DNA from: CAZQFV01 sp964592645
GTDB lineage: Bacteria > Chloroflexota > Chloroflexia > DTKN01
Reading direction: 5' to 3'
Assembly: GCA_964592645.1 (NCBI GenBank)
Contig: CAZQFV010000005.1
Coordinates: 1-64,000, forward strand
Length of the DNA stretch: 64,000 bases
Both the position numbers and the translations under genes were made by a program. The notes below the pieces were generated by a model, which searched no databases, was not told where the DNA came from, and saw only the letters and a program-made list of their open reading frames with translations. Below are positions 16,501 through 24,205 of this stretch, in pieces; positions within the stretch are counted from its first letter, which is position 1; each line of letters starts with the position of its first letter.

Positions 16501-18037
16501 TCTCGGGACCCTGGCCGATGGCAAAGATGATCACGTCGGCCGGGATGACCTGCTCCGTGCCCTCGATGATGTCCATGTCCGGCCGGCCGTCCGGCAGGAA
16601 GCAGCGGAAGTCGACCCGGCAGCAGCGCATCCCGCCGACGTGGCCATCCTGCTCGGTGATCTCCAGGAAGTTGTAGGCGTTCAGGATTTCGACCCCTTCC
16701 TCCCGCGCTTCATCTACCTCCCAGGGGTGGGCCGGCATCAGGTCGCACGACTCCAGGCAGGCCGCCGTCACCTGGGCGGCGCCCAGGCGCGCCGCGGTGC
16801 GGGCGCAGTCCATAGCCACGTTCCCCCCACCGACGACAAAGACGCGCTTGCCGGAGAGGTCCGGCCCATGGCCCAGCGCCGTATCGCGCAGGAAGGTGGT
16901 GTTGACCAGCACCTCCGGCAGGTCGGCCCCCGGGATGCGCAGCTTGCGGCCGCTGTGCGCGCCCACGGCCAGGAAGACGGCCTGGTAGCCCTCCTGGAAG
17001 AGGGTCTCCAGGCTCTCCACGCGGCTGTTCAGGCGCAGTTCGACGCCGGTGGCGAGGATGGCCTCGATCTCCTTCTGGATGATGTCCCGCGGCAGGCGGT
17101 ACTCGGGGATGCCCACGGACATCATCCCCCCGGCCACGGGCAGCGCCTCGAAGACGGTAACCTGGTAGCCCAGCCGGGCCAGGTCCTGGGCGCATGTCAG
17201 GCCGGCCGGCCCCGCGCCGACCACGGCCACTTTGCCCAGGATTGTTTTCTCTTCACTCCCCGTCTCTTGGCCCCCCGTCTGCCCCTCTCCCTCTCTCCCC
17301 GTCCCTTCCTCCTTCCCATGTTCCCACATCCAGTCCACCACGAACCTCTTCAAGCGCATGATGGAGATAGGCTCATCGACCTTGTTCCGCGTGCACTCGT
17401 CCTCGCAGCGGTGGTTGCAGATGCGCCCGCAGATGGCCGGGAAGGGGTTGTCCTCCAGGATGGTGCGGTAGGCCTCGTCGTATTTTCCGGCGTGGATCAG
17501 GGCGATGTAGCCCTCGGCCCGCTGATGGATGGGACAGGCGTGGCGGCAAGGGGCGGTGCCGCGCTTCTCGATGGCAAAGGCGTTCGGCGTGGCCTGGGGG
17601 TAGAGCTTGTAGGTGGCTTTGCGCTTGGCCAGGCCGGCGTTGAACTCGTCGGACACCTCGATGGGGCAGACCGCCGCGCAGTCGCCGCAGCCGGTGCACT
17701 TTTGCAGGTCGACGAAGCGCGGATGCTGGCGGACGCGGGCCGTCATACGCCCCGGCTCGCCGGAGACCTCCTCCAACTCGGCCATAGTCATGATCTCGAT
17801 GTTCAGGTGCCGGCCGCACTCCACCAGCTTGGGCGACATAATGCACATCGCGCAGTCGTTGGTGGGAAAGGTCTTGTCCAGCATCGACATAATCCCGCCG
17901 ATGGCCGGAGCCCTGTCCACCAGGTAGACCTTGAAGCCCGAGTTGGCCAGGTCCAGAGAGGCTTGCATACCCCCGATGCCGGCGCCTACTACCAGTACCG
18001 CACCCACGGTGTCCTTGGAGAGTTTTCTTTCACCCAT
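13541..18037 (-). CDS. hdrA: Giant HdrA-GltD-HdrA fusion: FAD/Fe-S NAD(P)H oxidoreductase
   Basis: About 1498 residues. Domain order: HdrA-type FAD domain (LVVGAGIGGMQASLDLA, residue ~15) with CTGCGDCAAVCP (~112-123); a GltD-type N-terminal Fe-S domain (CRHACP, CGRICNHRCEDEC, ~165-225); a GltD-type FAD/NAD(P)H domain (VAVVGAGPAGLTCA at ~267, VFVVGGGNVAMDCA); an Fe-S segment CLQCGICSECLACARAC (~640-660); HdrA Cys-rich CSSVCCMY (~755); then a second HdrA module from ~943 (VFVCHCGINIG, LVIGGGLAGMTAALTLA) ending in two [4Fe-4S] motifs (CKGCGMCVTVCP, CQGCGACAVTCP). It couples Hdr flavin bifurcation to NAD(P)H in one chain, as far as domains can show. ATG at 18037 has GAGG six bases upstream. An in-frame ATG at 18160, overlapping the kinase stop as ATGA, would add 41 unconserved-looking residues. 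A Gly/Glu-rich linker (~240-265) is encoded by a pyrimidine-rich tract on the plus strand. Confidence 0.9.
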   Translation of the reverse strand: MGERKLSKDTVGAVLVVGAGIGGMQASLDLANSGFKVYLVDRAPAIGGIMSMLDKTFPTNDCAMCIMSPKLVECGRHLNIEIMTMAELEEVSGEPGRMTARVRQHPRFVDLQKCTGCGDCAAVCPIEVSDEFNAGLAKRKATYKLYPQATPNAFAIEKRGTAPCRHACPIHQRAEGYIALIHAGKYDEAYRTILEDNPFPAICGRICNHRCEDECTRNKVDEPISIMRLKRFVVDWMWEHGKEEGTGREGEGQTGGQETGSEEKTILGKVAVVGAGPAGLTCAQDLARLGYQVTVFEALPVAGGMMSVGIPEYRLPRDIIQKEIEAILATGVELRLNSRVESLETLFQEGYQAVFLAVGAHSGRKLRIPGADLPEVLVNTTFLRDTALGHGPDLSGKRVFVVGGGNVAMDCARTAARLGAAQVTAACLESCDLMPAHPWEVDEAREEGVEILNAYNFLEITEQDGHVGGMRCCRVDFRCFLPDGRPDMDIIEGTEQVIPADVIIFAIGQGPETAFLSAAGVQLNRNGTIVVDRETLATGRPGVYAGGDMVTGTTFVVDAIAAGHRAARSIDRFIRGEAGVPEPVLQPEVVISQEEVDAQLRSGAIAKAPRVPAARRPAEERVRSWVEVERALTEEEARAEAARCLQCGICSECLACARACKAGAIDHEMVEEVREIEVGAVILTPGVELYDARLKEEFGYGRYPNVLTSIEFERMLSASGPFASHVMRPSDHRDPVKIAWIQCIGSRDSACGQNYCSSVCCMYATKEAIIAREHDPRIRPTIFFLDIRAFGKGFDAYYEGAQREHGVRYIRSFVSSVKEDPATRNLRLTYANADGTTVEEEFDMVVLSVGLVASAQAQEMAKRLGLELNRYGFAATQEFDPVQTSRPGILVAGAFRGPKDIPETVVEASAAAAAASRLLAPARGTQTRSKVYPEEIDVRFEEPRVGVFVCHCGINIGSVVDVPEVVEYARHLPGVAYAEHNLYTCSQDTQKKITETVRELGLNRVVVASCTPRTHEPLFQDTIREAGLNPYLFEMTNIREQDSWVHKGDPAVATAKAKNLVSMAVAKAQRLRPIYRPSIEIEHGALVIGGGLAGMTAALTLADQGFPVILIEREKELGGNLSHIHRTLSGNDPQALLKDLVSRVRAHPDIRVCTDTALLEVGGYVGRFQSRLHHADEGRVEEVQHGAIVVATGAEGYTPREGEYLYGKHRGVVTQRELEEGLAAGEGLPAGASIVMIQCVGSRNDEHPYCSRICCGVAVKNALRIKEQDPATHVTVLYRDIRTYGFQEERYEEARRRGIVFLEYEAEKPPQVGAADGRLQVRVESPGQGLLTLPADRVVLSTGIVPRADNAVLAQMLKVPLTQDQFFLEAHVKLRPLDFAADGIYLCGLAHSPKPIEDTIAQAQGAAVRAATLLSKDRLEAQAIVAQVNERLCKGCGMCVTVCPYSARQMNEEKHIAEVIEVLCQGCGACAVTCPSGATQHLGFEKVQIYAMIDEALE

Positions 18038-18156
18038 CGCATGCCTCGTTGAAATAGGGAGACCAGGGACCGCAGGCAAGGAGCGCGGAGCCCTGTCCGA
18101 GTCGCCCTTTCCTTGTTCTTCGAACCCTGTATGCTGCGTCTCCAGAGCGTTTTCCA

Positions 18157-21100
18157 TCATTTCTGCCCGGCCTCTGCTAACGGTAGCGCAACGAAGAACC
18201 GGCTTCCTTCCCCCGGCTCGCTCTCCAACCAGACCTGCCCCCCCTGGCCCTCCACCAGGAGCCGCACCAGGTACAGGCCCAGCCCCGTTCCGGCCTCCTG
18301 CCGCACCGCGGGGTGGTCCGAGCGAAAGAAGCGGGTAAAGACGCGTTTCTGTTCGGCCTGCAAGATGCCGATGCCTGTATCGCGCACCGTGAGCAGGAGG
18401 CATGGATAGCGCAGGGCGCCCGGCCGAGGGCCGGGCCCGCCCAACTCCTCGGCGCGGCGAACCACCGCCGCGGTGATGGCGATCTCGCCCGGCGCCGGCG
18501 TGTACTTCAGGGCGTTGCTCACCAGGTTGTCCAGGACCTGGCCCATATAGTCCCGGTCGGCCAGCACCGGCGCCAGCCCCAACGGAACGTCCAAGACAAG
18601 CCGCAGTCCCTTGCGCTCGATCTGCGGGCGAAAGGTGGCTGCGCTCTCCAGCACCACCTCGCCTATGTCCAGGGGGGCCGGCGCCAGGTGCAGGGCCCCG
18701 GCCTCGGCCCGGCTGACCTCCACCATGTCGCGGATGAGGGCGTCTAGCCGGCCGATATTGGCCTTGAGCACCTGGATGAACCCGCGCAGCGTGCCGGTGT
18801 CGACGTTGGCGATCCCGTTGTCCAGCAGATCGGCATAGCCCCACAGCGTGCCCATCGGCACCTGTAGTTCGTGGGCCACCATGGAGAGAAACTCCCCCTT
18901 GGTCTCGTAGGCCTCCCGTAGGGCCTGGTACAGCCGGGCGTTCTCGATGGCCACGGCGGCCTGGTTGGCGATGATCTCCAATATCTCCACCGTTTCCAGG
19001 TTGTCCATTTCCTTGCCGCGAGCATAGCTGACCGTCAGCACGCCCAGCAGCCGTTCCGCGGTCCCCCGCAGTGGGGTCAGCAGCCACACGGACTCTTCCC
19101 CCTGGGGCCGGTTGTGCAGCGGCGGGGTGAGCGTATCGGGGCTGGAAAAGTTGCGCATGCTCGCCCATGCTGCCGTATCCTGGGGCCCGATCCGGTAGGA
19201 GTGACCGATCCGCAGCTCCGGCCGCAGCATCTGCTCGTAGACGTTCAACGGTAGCTTTTCCGCCTGTAGGCGGCGGAACAGGTCGGGCTCGATCCCGGAA
19301 CCGATCGCCCGGCGCATGCGGGTGGGGTCTTTTTCGTCCAGCAGGCTGATCAGGACGATCTCGAACCCCAGCGTCTCGCGCACGGCGCGCACGACGAACT
19401 GCAGGATCTGCTCCAGGTCCATGTTGGCGCGCAGGACATTGCTCAGGTTCAGGATCTCGGCCAAGTGGCGGGCCCGCCGGTCCAGGACTTCGCCCTGCTG
19501 CACCTTGGTCTGGTAGAGCAGGGCATTTTCCAGGGCAATCGCGGCGTGGTCGGCCAGGTAGCGCAGGAAGCGCAGCCTTTCCTCATCCACGGCGGCCTGC
19601 TCGGGCAAGATCAGGTGCAGGATGCCCAGGGGCGTATCCTCGCGGATCAGGGGGCAGAGGAGCTGGACGGGCGGCCCCGGCGTGGGCGCGTTGGCGAAGG
19701 AGTGATAGACCAGCGGGCTGGGGGCGGTGCTCAGGAGGGTGGGGAGCAGGGTGCGCCAGGTGTCCCGCCAGGAGGGGCCGTCGTGCCAGTGCGCCTGGGC
19801 CAGGAGGACAAAGGACTGCTGATCCTCGTCGTAGTGCACCAGGGCGCCGGCCTGCGCCTGGAGGGCATCGATAGCCCGGGAGAGGGTCTGCTCGGCGACC
19901 TGGGCCGGGTTCAGGGCCACCGCCGCCAGCGTACGGGCAAAGTCGGAGAGGACGGTGATCTCCTCCAGCCGGCGGGCCAGGGCCTGGTCGGTCAGCTCAT
20001 ACAGACGGGCGTTCTCGATGGCGATGGCCGCCTGGTTGGCGATGGCCGTCAGGATGGTCAGGTCCTCGATATCGTAGGGCGTGTCGGGTTCGAAGCTCTG
20101 CACGGCGATGACCCCCCTGGCCTGCCCTTCGTGCAGGATGGGCACGCCCAGCCAGGAGTATGGCACTTCGCCGATCAGGTCCAGCCCCAGGCCGCGCACC
20201 TTTTCCTCCACCCGCTCGGCGATGAGCAGGGGCTGTTGGGTGCGCAGGATATGCTCGGTGAGCCCATTGGCAAAGCGCCGAGGGGCCACGGCCCGGCGTT
20301 GGCCGCGTTCCATGGTCAGGGGGAAAGAGACCTCCCCCCTCTCCGGGTCGTGCAGGGCGATGTACAGGTTGGCGGCGTCCATCAGCCGCCCGGTCTCGCG
20401 GTAGATGGTCTCCAGCGTCTCTTCCAGGGAGCGCGCAGAGTTGATGGCTGCGCCGATCTCGTTCAGCGCGGCCAGCTCGGCCAATCGACGGTTGCTCTCG
20501 GCAAAGAGGCGGGCGTTCTCGATGGCCACGGCGGCCCGATCGGCAAAGGCGTCGAGCAGTTCGGTTTCCTCTGCCGTATACAGCTCCCCGGAGCCGCGTG
20601 CCCCCAGGTTGAGCCAGCCGACCAGCCGGTTCTTGGTGGAGAGCGGCAGGAAGAGGACGGCCCGGAGACGGTTGACGCGGGCTTTCTCCTCTTCCGAGAG
20701 GGCGCCGAACGCATCGCCGTTCGCCGGGGAGCGCTGGACGGCCCGGCGGGAGACGCGCAGCAACTGAATGAACCCGTCGGTCTCGGCAAAGACCGGGGCA
20801 TTGCGGGTCTCCACCGCGCCCGAGGCCTCGTAGAGGGTGTAGGTGCCGCTCGAGGGATCGAACAGATAGAGGGAAGCGGCGTCCAGACCCAGGGCGCGGA
20901 CCACGCGCCGCAGGATCAGGCTGCTCAGTTCCCCCAGGTCGATCACCTGGGAGAGCGAGTTGCTGAACTCCTGGACGGCCTGCCGAAAGTTGAGTGGGTC
21001 GCGGTGCAGGAGGCGGTCCAGGAGCCGGCCGAGGTAGCGTTGGCCCGGGCTGACCAGGAAGGCCGCCAGGAGCACCAGGAAGGCCAGCGTCAGCGGGTCG

Positions 21101-22284
21101 CCTGGGCGCACGAACCCGGAGGCCCATTGGCCGATGAGATAGACCAGGGCGATGTAGAGGCCGGCCAGCAGGGCGGCCAGGAGGCTGTTGGTTAACCCCC
21201 TCTGGAGGGACCGGTCCATCGTAAAGAGGTTGCGGCGCGCAATGGTAAAGGTCAGGGCGAAGGGAAAGGCGGCCAGCGCCAGGTAGATCAGCGGGAAGAA
21301 GGGGGTGGGGTCGAGCTGGGCCAGGATGGCGCCGATGCCGGCGGTTGCCGGGACAAAGGCCACAATCCCCCCCAGCAGCACGCTGCCGGCCTGCCGGCGC
21401 ACCAGGACGCTGCTGCCGGTGCGCCGGGCGTACAGCAAGCTCCCCAGGAGGAGGAGCACGGCGGCGCCAACCAGGGCAAAGGCTGGTTTCCAGAAGGGGA
21501 GATAGGCCAGGAAGGAGGGGATTGTGAAGGCCACCAGGGTCTGCCCCCAGCCGACCAGGCCGGCCGCGAGCAGGTAGGGAACGATGACCACGCCCGGCGC
21601 GCGGCGGGTTAGCGGCAGCGGCCCCGGAAAGACCAGCGCTATGTGCATCGTCCCGGCGGCGACCAGCGGCAGGCCGGCCGCCCACAGGCGATACAGGTGC
21701 TGGCCCCAGAGCGTGTCAAAAGCCAGGCCGAGCGCCAGGGCGGCGGCGGCGCAGGCGATGGCGCAGGCTCGGCCGGCCGGCTCGTCTCGCCGGGCTCGAA
21801 AGATCCACAGCCCGCACACCAGGTAGGCCAGGGCCACAAAGTAGGGCCCCCAGAAGAGCAGCAGCATGTCCGAGGCCGAGAACTGCTCCAGGGGGATCTG
21901 AACCTGGAGGGTCGCCTCTTTCGCCGCCAGGGGGCTCACAGTGTAGGTGACGGCCCGGCCCAGGGTCTGGTCCTCCAGGGCCGCGTACAGTTCGGCGGCC
22001 CGACGCACCGCCGTGTGGTCCACGGAAGCGATATACCAGGGCCGGCCCTCTACCAACTCCAGGAGGGGTCGGCCGGCCCAGTTGGGGCGCATCATCCGGC
22101 GGATGACCAGGTCCGGCTCCACGGAGAAGCCCGGGAAGGGCTGTCGCGCCTGGTAGATGGCCAGGAAGGGCGCCACCAGGCAGGCCCCCAGCGCGACGAC
22201 CAGCAGCAGGCCGGCCGCCCATGTGGAGAGGCGGCTTACGAGCGAGGTGCTCTGGATTGTCTTCCTGCTCGTTCCGGTCGTCAT
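18157..22284 (-). CDS. Membrane sensor histidine kinase with four GAF domains
   Basis: 1375 residues. An N-terminal signal-anchor and about eight further membrane segments (to ~residue 420) precede four successive GAF domains (about 455-605, 620-770, 790-940, 960-1115). HisKA follows (phosphoacceptor His ~1138 in SMVAHELQVPMG), then a HATPase domain with LDNLVSNALKYTP, DTGIGI and GTGLGLYLVRLL. Repeated AVAIENARLY/F endings mark the GAF borders. It autophosphorylates in response to a ligand or redox signal; GAF ligands cannot be read from the sequence. It lies within the Hdr run, and its stop overlaps an ATG of the downstream HdrA frame. No response regulator is encoded in the window, so its partner is elsewhere. 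ATG at 22284. Confidence 0.92.
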   Translation of the reverse strand: MTTGTSRKTIQSTSLVSRLSTWAAGLLLVVALGACLVAPFLAIYQARQPFPGFSVEPDLVIRRMMRPNWAGRPLLELVEGRPWYIASVDHTAVRRAAELYAALEDQTLGRAVTYTVSPLAAKEATLQVQIPLEQFSASDMLLLFWGPYFVALAYLVCGLWIFRARRDEPAGRACAIACAAAALALGLAFDTLWGQHLYRLWAAGLPLVAAGTMHIALVFPGPLPLTRRAPGVVIVPYLLAAGLVGWGQTLVAFTIPSFLAYLPFWKPAFALVGAAVLLLLGSLLYARRTGSSVLVRRQAGSVLLGGIVAFVPATAGIGAILAQLDPTPFFPLIYLALAAFPFALTFTIARRNLFTMDRSLQRGLTNSLLAALLAGLYIALVYLIGQWASGFVRPGDPLTLAFLVLLAAFLVSPGQRYLGRLLDRLLHRDPLNFRQAVQEFSNSLSQVIDLGELSSLILRRVVRALGLDAASLYLFDPSSGTYTLYEASGAVETRNAPVFAETDGFIQLLRVSRRAVQRSPANGDAFGALSEEEKARVNRLRAVLFLPLSTKNRLVGWLNLGARGSGELYTAEETELLDAFADRAAVAIENARLFAESNRRLAELAALNEIGAAINSARSLEETLETIYRETGRLMDAANLYIALHDPERGEVSFPLTMERGQRRAVAPRRFANGLTEHILRTQQPLLIAERVEEKVRGLGLDLIGEVPYSWLGVPILHEGQARGVIAVQSFEPDTPYDIEDLTILTAIANQAAIAIENARLYELTDQALARRLEEITVLSDFARTLAAVALNPAQVAEQTLSRAIDALQAQAGALVHYDEDQQSFVLLAQAHWHDGPSWRDTWRTLLPTLLSTAPSPLVYHSFANAPTPGPPVQLLCPLIREDTPLGILHLILPEQAAVDEERLRFLRYLADHAAIALENALLYQTKVQQGEVLDRRARHLAEILNLSNVLRANMDLEQILQFVVRAVRETLGFEIVLISLLDEKDPTRMRRAIGSGIEPDLFRRLQAEKLPLNVYEQMLRPELRIGHSYRIGPQDTAAWASMRNFSSPDTLTPPLHNRPQGEESVWLLTPLRGTAERLLGVLTVSYARGKEMDNLETVEILEIIANQAAVAIENARLYQALREAYETKGEFLSMVAHELQVPMGTLWGYADLLDNGIANVDTGTLRGFIQVLKANIGRLDALIRDMVEVSRAEAGALHLAPAPLDIGEVVLESAATFRPQIERKGLRLVLDVPLGLAPVLADRDYMGQVLDNLVSNALKYTPAPGEIAITAAVVRRAEELGGPGPRPGALRYPCLLLTVRDTGIGILQAEQKRVFTRFFRSDHPAVRQEAGTGLGLYLVRLLVEGQGGQVWLESEPGEGSRFFVALPLAEAGQK

Positions 22285-22316
22285 GGTGGTATCTTGTGGA
22301 GCGTGGATGCTGGATA

Positions 22317-22452
22317 TTAGAGGTTAGAGGTTAGATGTCGGAGGTCGCAGGTCGGCGTCCGGTGTGGGAGCTTGGACCCCGGCCGGGAAAGGCACGTTGG
22401 CTATCCAACTTCCAACTTCTAACTTCCAACTTCTAACCTCCAACCTCCAACT
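22317..22452. repeat. Heptamer tandem repeat in facing orientations
   Basis: 22404-22452 is about seven units of a 7-base motif alternating CCAACTT and CTAACTT/CTAACCT. 22317-22355 carries the opposite-strand counterpart (TTAGAGG TTAGAGG TTAGATG...). Together they can fold as an imperfect hairpin in the 166-base gap between HdrA and the kinase gene. No gene or promoter is apparent here. Confidence 0.7.
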
Positions 22453-24163
22453 ACAAATCGAGCGCATTGATCATGGCCAAGACCTGGTCCGCCGTCCAGT
22501 TGTGGATCTGCGAGGCCTTGTTGGGACAGGCCGCCACGCAGGCCCCGCAGTATTGGCAGAGGGCCGGGTTGACCACGGCCACGTGCCGCCGCTCGTCGAT
22601 GGTGCGGGCCCCGTAGGGGCAGGCGTTGATACACTGCCCGCAGCCGGCGCAGATCTCCTCGATGACGTAGGCGACGGTCGGTTCCTGGACCAATTTCTCC
22701 TGGGAAAAGAGCGTCAGCACCTTGGCCGCGGCGCCGCTGGCCATGGCCACGGTATCGGGGATGTCCTTGGGCGCCTGAGCCGCGCCGGCCAGGTAGATGC
22801 CGGCCGTCAGGCTCTCCACCGGCCGCAGCTTGGGATGGGCCTCGCTGAAGAAGCCGTAGGGATCGGTGGCGATGCGCAGCCGCTGGGCCAGCTCCAGCGC
22901 CCCCTCGCCGGGCACGGCGGCTGTGGCCAGCACCACCAGGTCCGCGGCCACCTCCACCACCTCGCCGCTCAGCGTGTCCACGCCCCAGACGACCGTCTTG
23001 TCGCCCTGGGGAAAGACCTTGGCCACGCGCCCGCGGATGTAGAGGATGCCGTCCTGCTGCATGGCGTCCTGGACAAACTCCTCGTAGCCCTTGCCGGCCG
23101 AGCGGATGTCGATGTAAAAGACATAGGCCTGGCTGTCGGGCACGCGCTGCTTCAGCAGGCGGGCCTGTTTGGCCGTGTACATGCAGCAGATGCGCGAGCA
23201 GTAGGGCATGCCGCGCTCGGGGTCGCGCGAGCGCACGCACTGGACAAAGACCACCTCCCGGGGGGTGCGCCCATCGGAGGGACGGCGCAGCCCGCCGGGG
23301 TCGGCCAGCATGCGCTCCATCTCCAGGCCGCTGACGACATCCGGGTACTGCCCGGCGCCGTACTCGCCCAGGAGCGGCAGCGGGTAGAGATCGAACCCGG
23401 TGGCCACCACCAGGGCGCCGACCTCTAGCGGCGGGCCGGCCGCGCTGTCGGGTGCGCCGGCCGGCTTGAGCTTGGCCTGGAAGTTGCCGACGTACCCTTC
23501 CAGGGAGGCCAGCTCCGTCTGTAGCTGGACGGTGATCTGCGGATGGTTCTCCACGGCGCGGACCTTGTCCCGGATGACTTCCGGCCCGCCCCGGAAGTTC
23601 AGGTAGACGCCGGACAACTCGGCCACCTTGCCCCCCAGATGGTCGCCCTTTTCCACCAGGACGACGGGATAGCCGGAGTCGGCGATGTCCAACGCGGCCT
23701 GTAGGCCGGCGATGCCCCCGCCCAGCACCAGGGCGCGGCGGTTGACCGGCGTGGAGAGCGGTTCGAGGGCCTCGTCGCCCACGGCCTTTTCCACCATAGT
23801 GCGGACGATGTCGGCGGCCTTCGCCGTGGCCAATTCCGGGACGGCCTGGTGCACCCAGGAGCACTGCTCGCGGATGTTGGCGATCTCGCACAGGTAGGGG
23901 TTCAGGCCGGCGGAGGCGCTGGCCTTGCGGAAGGTGGCCTCGTGCATGGCCGGCGAGCAGGCGGCGACGATGATCCCGTCCAGGTTCTGCTCGGCGATGG
24001 ACTGCCGGATCAGGTCTTGCCCCGGCTGCGAGCACATGTACTTGTAGGTGTTGGCGAAAGCTACCTGGGGGTAATGCCGCAGCTCCTCGGCTACCCTTTC
24101 CACATCCACGGTGCCGGCGATGTTGAAGCCGCAGTGACAGACAAAGACGCCGATACGACGCAT
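22451..24163 (-). CDS. hdrA: HdrA-like FAD/iron-sulfur subunit (complete form)
   Basis: 570 residues. HdrA layout: N-terminal segment with VFVCHCGFNIAGTVDVERV, then NIREQCSWVH, FAD-binding ALVLGGGIAGLQAALDIADS, the Cys-rich CSRICCMYTAKQA with CVRSRDPERGMPYC, and two C-terminal [4Fe-4S] motifs (CAGCGQCINACPYGA, CQYCGACVAACPNKA). HdrA carries the bifurcating FAD in heterodisulfide reductases. The start chosen is ATG at 24163 with GGAGG upstream; a start at 24181 adds six residues. It follows a shorter HdrA-like gene by 42 bases. The two are probably partners, since that shorter protein lacks the C-terminal ferredoxin domain present here. Confidence 0.93.
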   Translation of the reverse strand: MRRIGVFVCHCGFNIAGTVDVERVAEELRHYPQVAFANTYKYMCSQPGQDLIRQSIAEQNLDGIIVAACSPAMHEATFRKASASAGLNPYLCEIANIREQCSWVHQAVPELATAKAADIVRTMVEKAVGDEALEPLSTPVNRRALVLGGGIAGLQAALDIADSGYPVVLVEKGDHLGGKVAELSGVYLNFRGGPEVIRDKVRAVENHPQITVQLQTELASLEGYVGNFQAKLKPAGAPDSAAGPPLEVGALVVATGFDLYPLPLLGEYGAGQYPDVVSGLEMERMLADPGGLRRPSDGRTPREVVFVQCVRSRDPERGMPYCSRICCMYTAKQARLLKQRVPDSQAYVFYIDIRSAGKGYEEFVQDAMQQDGILYIRGRVAKVFPQGDKTVVWGVDTLSGEVVEVAADLVVLATAAVPGEGALELAQRLRIATDPYGFFSEAHPKLRPVESLTAGIYLAGAAQAPKDIPDTVAMASGAAAKVLTLFSQEKLVQEPTVAYVIEEICAGCGQCINACPYGARTIDERRHVAVVNPALCQYCGACVAACPNKASQIHNWTADQVLAMINALDL

Positions 24164-24205
24164 AGGTGCCTCCGAGGCCAAATTCGAAATCCGAATTTCG
24201 AATTT

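Noticed and set aside
14726..18052. 1108-codon plus-strand open frame opposite the HdrA fusion
   Set aside because: High G+C keeps antisense frames open; the product is Gly/His/Arg/Ala-rich without motifs, whereas the minus strand encodes a clear multi-domain protein.
18038..18160. Longer N terminus of the HdrA fusion beginning at ATG 18160
   Set aside because: It overlaps the kinase stop as ATGA, which is attractive, but the extra 41 residues look non-conserved and a Shine-Dalgarno-led ATG lies at 18037; kept as an alternative only.
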